Part shown: positions 48,533 through 57,249 of the stretch, in pieces | Numbering within the stretch: the first letter of the stretch is position 1 | Layout: each line of letters begins with the position of its first letter | Assembly: GCA_022565665.1 (NCBI GenBank) | Contig: JAIUMI010000004.1 | Location: 1 to 64,000, forward strand | Reading direction: 5' to 3' | Length of the DNA stretch: 64,000 bases | DNA from: Glycocaulis sp. | Lineage (GTDB): Bacteria; Pseudomonadota; Alphaproteobacteria; Caulobacterales; Maricaulaceae | Program-made: the position numbers and the translations under genes | The notes under the pieces: model-generated | What the model was told of the DNA's origin: nothing | The model's database searches: none | What the model saw: only the letters and a program-made list of their open reading frames with translations

Positions 48533-50413
48533 ATGCGCCGCGACAAACAGGAATCCCAGTCCCAGTTCAATCGCCGCACCTTCATGCTGGGCGCGGGCGG
48601 GGTAGGTGTTTTCGCCGCTATCGGCTCCCAGCTCTACAATCTGCAGATCCTCAACGAGGATCAGTACCGGGTTCTGTCCGACAACAACCAGTTCTCTTTC
48701 CGCATCCAGCTGCCGACGCGCGGCCGTATTCTCGACCGGTTCGGGGAAACCGTGGCGGAGAACCGTGACAGCTACCGCATCTATATCGTGCGCGAGCAGG
48801 CGGGCGATCCTGTGCTGGCGCTGGACCGGCTCTCGCGCTTCATGCCGCTGGGCGAAGCCCGGCGCGAGCGTGTGCTGCGTGAACTGGCCCGTACACCGCG
48901 CTTCCAGCCTGTCACCGTGGCTGAAGGGGTGGACTGGGAAACCTTCTCCCGGGTCAATCTGCACCTGCCAGAACTGCCCGGCGTGATGCCCGATGTCGGT
49001 GAGGTGCGTACCTATCCCATGCCCGCAGCCTTTGCCCATGTGGCTGGCTATGTGCAGTCCGCCCCGCCGGAGATTGCAGGCAATGATCCCTTGCTGCGTC
49101 ACCCCGCCTTCCGGGTGGGCCGCACGGGCGTCGAGATTTCACGCGACGAGGAACTGCGCGGGTCTGCCGGTTCGTTGAAAGTCGAGGTGAACGCGTTCGG
49201 ACGCGTGATCCGCGAACTGCCTGAACAGTCGCGCCCCGCAGAACCGGGCCGCGACGTTACACTGACGATTGATGCCGCCAGCCAGCGCTTCGCCACCGAG
49301 CGTCTTGCCGGGCAGAGTGCGTCTGCGGTGGCGATGGATGTGCGTACCGGGGAAATCCTGGCCCTTGCCTCCACGCCCAGCTTTGACCCGAACCTGTTCG
49401 TGCTGGGCATTCCCTCGCGCGAATTCCGCGATCTGAATGAAAACCCCTACCGGCCACTCTTCAACAAGGCGATCAACGGACTCTATGCCCCGGCGTCGAC
49501 CGTCAAGGGCATGATTTCACTCGCTGCGCTGCGCCACGGCGTCATGCGTCCGGGAGAGCGGGTGAATTGCCGGGGCTCTGTGCGGCTGGGCGACCGGACC
49601 TTCCACTGCTGGCGGCGTGAAGGCCATGGCGCGGTCAACATGCACGATGCCATTAAGGTGTCCTGCGATACCTATTTCTACGAAGTGGCCTCACGGCTGG
49701 GGATCGAGCGCATCCGCGAGACGGCGCTGGAGCTGGGCATGGGCCAGCTTTTCGATATCGGCATCCCCATGCTCTCCCAGGCAGGAGGCCTGTTCCCCAG
49801 CCCGCAATGGAAGCGTGCCCGCACCGGACAGGGCTGGACGATGGGCGATACCTACAATGTCGGTATCGGGCAGGGCGCGGTCCTGTCTTCGCCGCTCCAG
49901 CTTGCCGTGATGACGGCGCGGCTGGCCACGGGCAGGGCGGTGGAGCCGACGCTTTATGCCCGGCCCGTCGCGCCAGAGTTTCCGCGGCTGGATTACGACC
50001 CGGCACATATTGAGGCAATTCACAATGCCCATGTCGGCGTGGTGCACGAGCCGGGGGGCACCTCCTACTGGTCCCTTGGCGGGTTGGGGGTGGACGGGGT
50101 GCGCATGGCCGGCAAGACCGGCACCAGCCAGGTCTATTCCATCAGCGCGGAAGAGCGCGCGCGCGGCGTGCGCAGTCAGGATGATCTGCCCTGGCGCCTG
50201 CGCAATCACGGCCTGTTCATCTGCTATGCCCCGGCCGAAGAGCCGCGCTATGCGGTGGCAGTGATTGTCGAACATGGCGGCGGTGGCGCCCGCTCTGCGG
50301 CGCAGCCAGCCCGTGACATTCTGCGCGATCTGATCATCCGTGATCCGTCCGGCCGGGCCGGCCGGATTGCGGCGCGCCATGACCCCATCCAGCTTGCGCA
50401 AGGGGGGCGTTAG
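48533..50413 (+). CDS. mrdA: penicillin-binding protein 2 (peptidoglycan transpeptidase)
   Basis: A 626-residue class B penicillin-binding protein, the elongation transpeptidase cross-linking peptidoglycan. A short cytoplasmic start and one helix (about 15-35) anchor it. Pedestal domain with the PTRGRILDRFGETVAENRDS signature (about 61-80). The transpeptidase domain has SxxK as ASTVKGMI (Ser322, Lys325), SxN as VSCDTYFYE, and KTG as AGKTGTSQVY. It sits between mreD and rodA in the usual order, and its partner glycosyltransferase RodA follows five bases later. Confidence 0.96.
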   Translation: MRRDKQESQSQFNRRTFMLGAGGVGVFAAIGSQLYNLQILNEDQYRVLSDNNQFSFRIQLPTRGRILDRFGETVAENRDSYRIYIVREQAGDPVLALDRLSRFMPLGEARRERVLRELARTPRFQPVTVAEGVDWETFSRVNLHLPELPGVMPDVGEVRTYPMPAAFAHVAGYVQSAPPEIAGNDPLLRHPAFRVGRTGVEISRDEELRGSAGSLKVEVNAFGRVIRELPEQSRPAEPGRDVTLTIDAASQRFATERLAGQSASAVAMDVRTGEILALASTPSFDPNLFVLGIPSREFRDLNENPYRPLFNKAINGLYAPASTVKGMISLAALRHGVMRPGERVNCRGSVRLGDRTFHCWRREGHGAVNMHDAIKVSCDTYFYEVASRLGIERIRETALELGMGQLFDIGIPMLSQAGGLFPSPQWKRARTGQGWTMGDTYNVGIGQGAVLSSPLQLAVMTARLATGRAVEPTLYARPVAPEFPRLDYDPAHIEAIHNAHVGVVHEPGGTSYWSLGGLGVDGVRMAGKTGTSQVYSISAEERARGVRSQDDLPWRLRNHGLFICYAPAEEPRYAVAVIVEHGGGGARSAAQPARDILRDLIIRDPSGRAGRIAARHDPIQLAQGGR

Positions 50414-50418
50414 GGCAC

Positions 50419-51564
50419 ATGCCGGTTTTTACCCAGCCCGTCCCGCGTGACCTGAGAGGCAAGCTCTTCGAGGTCAACTGGGCTTTCGTCCTGCTGATCG
50501 TGCTCACGGGCTCGGTGGGCATACTCATGCTCTATTCGGTGGCTGGCGGGGCATGGGACCCGTGGGCGATCCGCCACGCCACGCGCTTTGGCGCAGGGCT
50601 GGCCGTAATGCTGGTGGTGGCGATGGTGCCGCCAAGGGTGTGGATGGCGCTCGCCTATCCCGCATATCTTGGCGCGCTGTTCCTGCTGGTGATGGTGGAA
50701 CTGTTCGGCGTTACCGCCATGGGCGCGCAGCGATGGATCGATCTCGGCCCGATCCGCATGCAGCCCTCCGAGATCATGAAGATCGCGCTCGTGCTGGCAT
50801 TGGCGCGTTATTATCACGACCTGCCGCCGGAGAATGTCTCGCGACCGGGCGGCATGATCATCCCGCTGATGATGATCGTGGCGCCCTTCCTGCTTATCGC
50901 CAAGCAGCCGGACCTCGGCACGGCGGTGCTCACCGGCGCTACCGGGGCCGTGATGGTGTTTCTGGCCGGGCTCAGCTGGAAGATCATCCTGCCCGGCATC
51001 ATTGCAAGCGGGGCGGGCGGACTCATGTTCCTGCGCTACGGGCTGGAAGAGTATCAGCGCGCGCGAGTGCTGACCTTCCTAAACCCGGAGAATGACCCGC
51101 TGGGGGCCGGCTATCACATCATGCAGTCCAAGATCGCGCTGGGCTCGGGCGGACTGACCGGCAAGGGTTACATGCAGGGCACACAGGCCCATCTCAACTT
51201 CCTGCCGGAAAAGCAGACCGACTTCATCTTCACCATGCTGGGCGAGGAGTTCGGCCTGGTGGGCGGCCTTGCCGTTCTTACCCTTTACGCGCTGATCCTG
51301 GGCCATTGCCTGATCACGGCCATGTCCTGCCGCTCGGTCTTCCTGCGGCTTGTCACGATGGGCGTGACCACCACTTTCGCGCTCTATGTCTTCATCAACA
51401 CGGCGATGGTGATGGGGCTGGTGCCGGTGGTGGGCGTGCCCCTGCCGATGATTTCCTATGGCGGATCGGTGATGTTCACCGTGCTGATCGGGCTGGGCCT
51501 GATCCTCGGCGCGCATATTCACCGGGCTGCGGAACCGCCCAAAGGCGCGGGTCTCTTCGGCTAA
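50419..51564 (+). CDS. rodA: rod shape-determining glycosyltransferase RodA
   Basis: A 381-residue SEDS-family membrane protein (about ten helices), the peptidoglycan polymerase partner of PBP2. Signatures are GAQRWIDLGPIRMQPSEIMK, IAKQPDLGTAVLTGATG, and the long TGKGYMQGTQAHLNFLPEKQ then TDFIFTMLGEEFG. The essential Asp is expected in the large periplasmic loop near that last stretch. It is the last gene of the cell-shape group. Confidence 0.96.
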   Translation: MPVFTQPVPRDLRGKLFEVNWAFVLLIVLTGSVGILMLYSVAGGAWDPWAIRHATRFGAGLAVMLVVAMVPPRVWMALAYPAYLGALFLLVMVELFGVTAMGAQRWIDLGPIRMQPSEIMKIALVLALARYYHDLPPENVSRPGGMIIPLMMIVAPFLLIAKQPDLGTAVLTGATGAVMVFLAGLSWKIILPGIIASGAGGLMFLRYGLEEYQRARVLTFLNPENDPLGAGYHIMQSKIALGSGGLTGKGYMQGTQAHLNFLPEKQTDFIFTMLGEEFGLVGGLAVLTLYALILGHCLITAMSCRSVFLRLVTMGVTTTFALYVFINTAMVMGLVPVVGVPLPMISYGGSVMFTVLIGLGLILGAHIHRAAEPPKGAGLFG

Positions 51565-51580
51565 GCGCGCTTGACCTTGC

Positions 51581-51607
51581 TGGCCGGGTGAGGAAGTCTC
51601 CCGGCCA
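51581..51607 (+). terminator. hairpin after rodA, possible terminator
   Basis: A perfect eight-base stem TGGCCGGG/CCCGGCCA with an 11-base loop lies 17 bases after the rodA stop. No T run follows, so it may be a rho-dependent or attenuating signal rather than a full terminator. Confidence 0.35.
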
Positions 51608-51649
51608 AATCATCCCATAACAAGCAAACAGTTCAGCGGGGGACATCTC

Positions 51650-53005
51650 ATGGCGATTGGCGGCGGTGCGCACAGCACCTGGGGCACTCGGTTCGGCTTC
51701 CTTATGGCAGCTATCGGCTCCTCGGTGGGCTTGGGTAATTTCTGGCGCTTTCCCTATGTGGCAGGCGAAAATGGCGGCGCCGCCTTCATCATCATCTATC
51801 TGGTCTGTGTGGTGTTCATCGCGCTGCCGATCCTGATGGCCGAGCTGTCTGTGGGCCGCCATGCCCGCCGCTCTGCGGTCGGCTCGGTGCAGAAAATGGC
51901 CTTCAACGCTGGCGCCCCCGGCATCTGGTCGGTGGCCGGCTGGGTCGCGATGGCGGGCGGCATCTTCATCCTGTGCTTCTATTCGGTCGTCGCGGGATGG
52001 GTCGTGGCCTACGTATTCCAGATGGGCACTGGCCAGTTCATGGGGCTGGCCCCTGAGGTTGTGGCAGGCCGGTTCGAGGAACTGATTGGCGATACCAATG
52101 CCGTCATCGGCTGGCACACCGCCTTCATGATCGTGACGGTCGGTATCGTCTCTCTGGGCGTGACCAAGGGCATTGAGCGGGCGGTGACGATTCTCATGCC
52201 GCTCTTCTTCACCATGCTGCTCGCGCTTGTGATCTATGCCGCGTTCACCGCCGATATGGGCGGCGCGCTGGAATATCTGTTCACGCCTGACTTCTCCGAG
52301 ATCGGCCCGCAGACCTTCCTCGCCGCGCTGGGGCAGGCCTTCTTCTCCATCGGGGTCGGCAGCGCGATCATGATCACCTACGGCTCCTACCTGCCGCGTA
52401 CCGACAATCTGGCAGGCTCGTCGGTCATCATCACTGGTGCTGACACCCTGGTCGCGATCGTGGCTGGTCTGGCCATCTTCCCGTTCGTGTTTGCCTTCGC
52501 GCTGGACCCGGCGGCGGGCCCGGCCCTGTTCTTCCAGACCCTGCCGAGCGCCTTCGCGCAGATGCCGGCCGGGCAGTATGTCGGTACAGCCTTCTTCCTG
52601 CTGGCCTTCATCGCGGCGCTGACCTCCTCAATCTCGCTTTTGCAGGTCGTGGTGGCCTTTGCCGAGGAACACACCGATTTTGGCAAGACCGGGTCTGCCA
52701 TCTTCTTTGGCGTGATCATCTGGCTGGTGGGCTGCGGCGCTGCCTTCTCCGGTGGCTTCTTCGACCTGCTGGATACGCTTTCAGGCAGTGTATTCCTGCC
52801 GCTGGGCGGGCTGCTGATCGCGCTATTCACCGGTTGGGTCGTCGCCCGGTCGCTGATGCGGCACGAACTGGCTGGCGCATCCGGCCTGGTGTTCAACACC
52901 TGGCGCTTCCTGATCCGGTTCCTGGTGCCGATCGCTGTGTTCCTGATCCTGGCTGCCGGCATTGCCGACGCATTCGGCGTCAGCCTGCCGGGCCTGCAGG
53001 GCTAA
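51650..53005 (+). CDS. sodium-dependent transporter, neurotransmitter:sodium symporter (SNF) family
   Basis: A 451-residue transporter with about 11-12 helices. The SNF signature near the N-terminus is SSVGLGNFWRFPYVAGENGG (residues about 24-43), forming the Na+ and substrate sites in unwound TM1. Other family regions are MAELSVGRHARRSA and FFSIGVGSAIMITYGSYLPR. Bacterial members take up amino acids with Na+ (LeuT, TnaT, MhsT); the substrate is not visible. Together with the Mrp operon it suggests a sodium-based energy economy. Monocistronic. Confidence 0.92.
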   Translation: MAIGGGAHSTWGTRFGFLMAAIGSSVGLGNFWRFPYVAGENGGAAFIIIYLVCVVFIALPILMAELSVGRHARRSAVGSVQKMAFNAGAPGIWSVAGWVAMAGGIFILCFYSVVAGWVVAYVFQMGTGQFMGLAPEVVAGRFEELIGDTNAVIGWHTAFMIVTVGIVSLGVTKGIERAVTILMPLFFTMLLALVIYAAFTADMGGALEYLFTPDFSEIGPQTFLAALGQAFFSIGVGSAIMITYGSYLPRTDNLAGSSVIITGADTLVAIVAGLAIFPFVFAFALDPAAGPALFFQTLPSAFAQMPAGQYVGTAFFLLAFIAALTSSISLLQVVVAFAEEHTDFGKTGSAIFFGVIIWLVGCGAAFSGGFFDLLDTLSGSVFLPLGGLLIALFTGWVVARSLMRHELAGASGLVFNTWRFLIRFLVPIAVFLILAAGIADAFGVSLPGLQG

Positions 53006-53018
53006 CGGAAGGCAGCCC

Positions 53019-53059
53019 AAGAAAACCCCGGAACCGCGTCGCGGCTCCGGGGTTTTCTT
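53019..53059. terminator. bidirectional rho-independent terminator
   Basis: AAGAAAACCCCGGA and TCCGGGGTTTTCTT, with extra GC pairs inside, form a long stem with one mismatch. It ends the transporter gene and the converging pip gene. Confidence 0.92.
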
Positions 53060-53103
53060 GCTTTCAGGAGGGTGTCTGAGCCGGGCTATACCGCGAAGAG
53101 CGG

Positions 53104-54075
53104 CTATCCCAGTTCCGCCGCGAAGCGGTCCGTGGCCCGGACGAGGGCATCGACAATGCCCGGCTCGCCGGCGGCGTGGCCGGCATCGGGCACGATTTCC
53201 AGCGCGGCATTCTTCCAGCTATTGGCCAGAAGCCAGGCAGTGCGGGCGGGGGTGACCATGTCATAACGCCCCTGCACGATCTGGCCGGGAATGCCGGCGA
53301 GATGGGCCGTGTCCTCGATCAGTACACCATCGCGTTCAAGAAATCCGTTATGGATAAAGTAGTGGGTTTCCATCCGGGCGAGCGCGTCGGCCCGGCGCGG
53401 CTCGGGGTTGGATGCATCAGCGTCCGGAACCAGGCTTATCAGCGCGTTTTCCCAGCGGGCCCAGGCCAGTGCGTCCGCGCGTCTTTCCTGCGGCGAGGCA
53501 CGCATGACCCGGTCGTGATAGGCCTTGAGCACGTCCTCACGCTCCGCCGCGCTCAGCCGGCCCGTCAGGTTCTGCCAGGCATCGGGGAATATGCGGTTGG
53601 CGCCGCTTCTGTAGAACCAGTCGATTTCCGCCTGGGTGCACGCGAACACGCCGCGCAGCACCATGGCCATGACCTGTTGCGGGCAGGCGCGCGCATAGGC
53701 AAGTGCCAGCGTCGCGCCCCACGAACCGCCAAACACGACCCAGCGCTCCACGCCCAGCGCATCGCGCAGGGCCTCGATATCGCTTACCAGCCGGCCGGTA
53801 TCGTTCGCGCGGACCTCGGAGAAGGGGCGGGAGCGCCCGCACCCGCGCTGGTCAAACACGATGATGCGGTAGAGTTCGGGATTGAAGAAGCGCCGCATGG
53901 AGGGGGCTGCGCCGCCGCCCGGACCGCCGTGCAGGGCAATCACCGGCAGGCCATCGCCGCGGCCGCTCTCTTCGTAATAGATGTGGTGGCCTTCCCCGAC
54001 ATCGAGCATTCCGGTCCGGTAAGGCTCGATGACCGGATACAGGCCCAACCTGTGCTGTCTGCGCTGGGTGTCCAT
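53104..54075 (-). CDS. pip: prolyl aminopeptidase
   Basis: A 323-residue alpha/beta hydrolase of the S33 family that removes N-terminal proline from peptides. The oxyanion motif HGGPGGGAAPSM lies at about residues 49-60, and DQRGCGRSRPF is characteristic. The nucleophile elbow is GGSWGATLALAYA with Ser118. Candidate acid and base are in QGRYDMVTPA and PDAGHAAGEP. The start MDTQRRQHRLGLYPVI is the conserved one; an upstream open frame of 136 codons is spurious and runs antisense over the next gene. Cytosolic. Confidence 0.94.
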   Translation of the reverse strand: MDTQRRQHRLGLYPVIEPYRTGMLDVGEGHHIYYEESGRGDGLPVIALHGGPGGGAAPSMRRFFNPELYRIIVFDQRGCGRSRPFSEVRANDTGRLVSDIEALRDALGVERWVVFGGSWGATLALAYARACPQQVMAMVLRGVFACTQAEIDWFYRSGANRIFPDAWQNLTGRLSAAEREDVLKAYHDRVMRASPQERRADALAWARWENALISLVPDADASNPEPRRADALARMETHYFIHNGFLERDGVLIEDTAHLAGIPGQIVQGRYDMVTPARTAWLLANSWKNAALEIVPDAGHAAGEPGIVDALVRATDRFAAELG

Positions 54076-54196
54076 GGAATTGACGGGCCTGCAATGCAAA
54101 TTCGCTTTGAGTAACGCCACACTATGCGGTTTTATGGGGCAGCGAAAGCGGTGCATACGCGCACCGCATGCAGCCAACCGACAGGCAGAGGCCATA

Positions 54197-54826
54197 GTGA
54201 TCCAAGGATTTCCGCTTCGCGTCGGCCTTGCGGCCCTTTTTCTGGGCTGTGCGGCCTGTGCCAGCCAGCCCATGGATATAGCGGCCCGGACGCCCGCCGA
54301 GATACCCGTCAGCGCGCAGGAGGACCTGCGTACAGCCATTGCCGCGCTGCGCACGCGGCAGGCTGAAGCGGGTGGCTGGACGCTGGGCGGCGATGGCTCG
54401 GCGCGCGGCCTGCTGGGCCGTCTGGTGGGCGGGACGTCGGCGCAGACCGATACGATCGCGACATATCTCGATGAGGCCGGCACCAGCCCTGCCTCCTATC
54501 TGGCAGGCGATATCGTGCTGGCCGCCGGGCTGGCCGATGACGTCGCCGAGGCAGCCAGCGTGGTAGCCAGCACGCGGACCCCGCTGCCCGAGGCCCTTCT
54601 GGCGCGTGACATCACCGACGTGGAAGGTGTCATCGCGTCGATGCGCCGGGCGCGGACCTTCTTCCAGGCGGTGACCGTTGACGAGCGTGCGGGCTTCAAC
54701 TCCACCGAGCGGGTGACGGTCAGCGAGGCTCTGACCCGTCTGGATGCAGCTATCGCTGCACTGTCCGCTGCGGCCGATGCGCTGGCCGACCGGCGCTGGG
54801 CGGCCCGCAACCAGCCGGTCAGCTAG
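54197..54826 (+). CDS. hypothetical lipoprotein
   Basis: A 209-residue protein with a probable lipoprotein signal (GLAALFLGCAACASQP; Cys at about residue 17 or 20). The rest is Ala-rich and helical, with Thr/Asp-rich loops and ASYLAGDIVLAAGLADDVAE in the middle. No recognised domain. GTG start at 54197 supported by AGAGG. It is divergent from pip and followed six bases later by the methyltransferase gene, so likely in one unit with it. Function unknown. Confidence 0.62.
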   Translation: MIQGFPLRVGLAALFLGCAACASQPMDIAARTPAEIPVSAQEDLRTAIAALRTRQAEAGGWTLGGDGSARGLLGRLVGGTSAQTDTIATYLDEAGTSPASYLAGDIVLAAGLADDVAEAASVVASTRTPLPEALLARDITDVEGVIASMRRARTFFQAVTVDERAGFNSTERVTVSEALTRLDAAIAALSAAADALADRRWAARNQPVS

Positions 54827-54832
54827 GCGGTC

Positions 54833-55450
54833 ATGGACACCGCCACGCCTTTCGATCCTGAGAGCGTTCAGGGCTTCCTCGCGCGCGAGGAGGGCGAGGC
54901 CCTTGCCCGCCATGTGCGCGCTCTGAGCGTGCCCGGTCCAGTGCTGGAGATCGGGTCATGGTGCGGGCGTTCCAGCGTGTGGCTGGGGCAGGCGGCGCGG
55001 GAGCGGGGCCGCATCGTGTACGCGCTCGACCACCATCGCGGCTCTGAAGAGCATCAGCCGGGTGAAGGCTATCACGATCCGGCCCATTTCGATGCCGAGT
55101 TGGACCTCGTCGATACGCTGCCCGCCTTCCGCCGCTCCATCGCGCTGGCGGGGCTGGAAAAGACCGTGATCGCGCTGGTCGGCCCGTCGGCCGTGATCGG
55201 GGCCAATTGGGCCACACCGCTCTCCATGGTGTTCATCGATGGCGGGCATGCGATGGAAACGGCTCTGGCTGATTACCGCGCATGGGCAGGCCATGTGCAG
55301 CGTGGCGGTATCCTCGCCATCCATGATGTGTTTCCGGACCCGGCAGATGGCGGGCGTCCGCCTTATGAGATATGGAAGCTGGCTGTGGCTTCCGGCCTGT
55401 TCGAGCCGGTAGAGCGCGTCAACTCACTCGAATTTCTCAGACGGCTTTAG
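54833..55450 (+). CDS. class I SAM-dependent methyltransferase (Methyltransf_24 type)
   Basis: A 205-residue Rossmann methyltransferase. SAM motif I is GPVLEIGSWCGRSSVWLGQA (about residues 35-54). Later elements are LDHHRGSEEHQPGEGYHDPA, then SMVFIDGGHAMETALADYRA and GGILAIHDVFPDPADGG. The VFIDGGH and IHDVFPD pair is common in Methyltransf_24 members that act on glycans or lipids in polysaccharide loci. Its 3' end overlaps by 27 bases the end of the toroid-protein gene on the other strand. The genomic partnership with that cluster suggests a common pathway, though it is transcribed the opposite way. Confidence 0.8.
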   Translation: MDTATPFDPESVQGFLAREEGEALARHVRALSVPGPVLEIGSWCGRSSVWLGQAARERGRIVYALDHHRGSEEHQPGEGYHDPAHFDAELDLVDTLPAFRRSIALAGLEKTVIALVGPSAVIGANWATPLSMVFIDGGHAMETALADYRAWAGHVQRGGILAIHDVFPDPADGGRPPYEIWKLAVASGLFEPVERVNSLEFLRRL

Positions 55451-56533
55451 CGGGCGCTCCAGCCACGCATCGCGGCGGGCATGACGGATCAGGAGGTCCG
55501 AGCCGGGGGAGAGCTGGTCCAGCGCATCGGCGGCAAGGATTACCGCACCCGCCGTCCAGGACGGGCGCTCCTTCGGCCAGACATCGCCAATCTCGTACTG
55601 CCAGCCCATCCAGTATCCGCCATCGGGCGCGGCCAGTGGGGCAAGCTCGCTCACCAGAGCGCGGGCGACATCGCGGCGGCCTGCGGCAAGGCAGGCAAGG
55701 GCCAGCTCAGCCGTCTCAGCCGCGGTCACCCACGGCTCTCCGGTCACGCAGCGGCAGCCAAGGTCTGCGACCACGAAGCTTTCCCACCCCGCATCCAAGC
55801 GCGCGCGTGCTTCAGCGCCGGTCAGAACGCCGGTGAGAACCGGGTAATACCAGTCCATGGCATAGTTGGAGCGGTCGACCCCCTTGCGGTCAAAGCGTTC
55901 GGGCGTGTGGATCAGGGCATGGGCGATCCCGGCGCGGGCATGGGCCCAGTCGGGGCGCTCCTCGCCCAGCGCCTCGGCCATGCGCAGCCCGCACTCAAAG
56001 CTCTTGTAGAGCGAGGCATTGCCCGCGCGCAGGGCATCGACCTCTTCCAGCTTCTGGCCGGGATCAGGCATGCGCCACACCACGTCGCCGTGCGCGGTCT
56101 GCAGGCCCGCTACGAAGTCCATGGCTCGCGCCACCATCGGATAATGCCGCGCGATCAGGCGCGGCTCGTCCAGCGCCAGCGCGCAGCGCATCACGGTGAC
56201 GGCGGCATAGCCGGCAAAATTCGTATCGCGTGCGGTGACGGGGACCGGCGGCGGCGCGATGCGCTCGCCGCTTTCATCCATGGGGATGCCAGCACCCAGC
56301 TCCCCGGTCCAGCCGCCATCGTCTTCCTGCCGGTCTGCGAGGGCATCAAGGGCGGCGTGAACGGCCTCGGCGCGGCCCGTGACCGCCAGCCCCATCGTGC
56401 TCTCGCCATGGTTCCACGGGTCCCACACGCCCGCCTCCACCCACGGAATGGCGCCGTCGCGCTGCTGCAGCGCTTCGATCCGGTCCGCGCAGGCGCGCAG
56501 ATCCAGCCCCGTGATCAGCGGACGCGCGCTCAT
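55424..56533 (-). CDS. alpha/alpha-toroid (prenyltransferase/squalene-oxidase-repeat-like) protein
   Basis: A 369-residue all-helical protein with repeats of the prenyltransferase/terpene-cyclase type: DGAIPWVEAGVWDPWNHGES at about 28-47, RQEDDGGWTGELG at about 68-80, and PDGGYWMGWQYEIGDVWPKE at about 299-318. The DGG-W/Y pattern is that of QW-like repeats. Catalytic Asp-rich motifs of terpene cyclases are not evident. A glycosidase-like toroid is also possible. It is the last gene of the minus-strand cluster, overlapping the methyltransferase by four bases. The biochemical role is unknown. Confidence 0.72.
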   Translation of the reverse strand: MSARPLITGLDLRACADRIEALQQRDGAIPWVEAGVWDPWNHGESTMGLAVTGRAEAVHAALDALADRQEDDGGWTGELGAGIPMDESGERIAPPPVPVTARDTNFAGYAAVTVMRCALALDEPRLIARHYPMVARAMDFVAGLQTAHGDVVWRMPDPGQKLEEVDALRAGNASLYKSFECGLRMAEALGEERPDWAHARAGIAHALIHTPERFDRKGVDRSNYAMDWYYPVLTGVLTGAEARARLDAGWESFVVADLGCRCVTGEPWVTAAETAELALACLAAGRRDVARALVSELAPLAAPDGGYWMGWQYEIGDVWPKERPSWTAGAVILAADALDQLSPGSDLLIRHARRDAWLERPLKPSEKFE

Positions 56534-57249
56534 GCTCGCGCCTTTTCAAAATAGAGCGCAACCGACTTGCCGAGCAGCGGGTTCAGCGCCTGCTCGCTCC
56601 AGCGTGTCAGGCGCGGTGCGGAGAGAAGATCCCACTCAAGGAGTTTGCGGTAAGTCTTTACAGCGCCGCTGGTTTCCCGTTTCTCCCACAGTGCGCACTG
56701 CAGCCACCAATAGGGGCTGTGCAGGGCGTGGGCCCAGTGGCGGCGATAGAAGCGGTAGCCCTGAGCTTCGACCCGGCGGCGCAGCTCGCCATCCTTGAAG
56801 ATGCGTACATGCCCGCCTGGCGTGTTGTGATATTCGGTCGAAAGCGTCCAGCAGATCTTTTCCGGCCAGTAGCGCGGCACCGACAGGGCAAATCGCCCTC
56901 CGGGCTTGAGTACGCGCGTAATCTCCGCGAGTGCCGCGTCCACATCGGGCAGATGCTCCAGCACCTCGCAGCAGATCACCACGTCGAAGCTGGCATCGGC
57001 AAAGGGCAGGCGGCCCGCATCACCCACAGAAAACACGGCCGAGCGGGGCGGGCTTTCCGCGGGTGGCGGCAGCTCGAAAAACCCGTCAATCGCCGCGCCG
57101 AGATCGGCAAAATCGAGATCGAGACCGGTCACGTCCAGCGCGCGCTCGTGCCAGTAGAGCGCGTGCAGATGGCGCCCCCGGCCACAGCCAAGGTCCAGCA
57201 CGCGCTCGCCATCTTTCAGGGCGAGATGATCGAGATTAAGCGTGATCAT
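56530..57249 (-). CDS. class I SAM-dependent methyltransferase (Methyltransf_11 type)
   Basis: A 239-residue protein. SAM motif I is RVLDLGCGRGRHLHALYWHE (about residues 17-36). Then VICCEVLEHLPDVDAALAEI, and LKPGGRFALSVPRYWPEKIC. The C-terminal part (about 165-239) is richer in Arg/Trp/His and may bind the acceptor. Overlaps the glycosyltransferase stop by four bases and the toroid gene start by four bases. A small-molecule or sugar acceptor is likely given the neighbours. Confidence 0.85.
   Translation of the reverse strand: MITLNLDHLALKDGERVLDLGCGRGRHLHALYWHERALDVTGLDLDFADLGAAIDGFFELPPPAESPPRSAVFSVGDAGRLPFADASFDVVICCEVLEHLPDVDAALAEITRVLKPGGRFALSVPRYWPEKICWTLSTEYHNTPGGHVRIFKDGELRRRVEAQGYRFYRRHWAHALHSPYWWLQCALWEKRETSGAVKTYRKLLEWDLLSAPRLTRWSEQALNPLLGKSVALYFEKARA

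Noticed and set aside
54076-54483. 136-codon N-terminal extension of prolyl aminopeptidase
   Set aside because: Antisense to the lipoprotein gene and lacking family sequence; the conserved start is at 54075.
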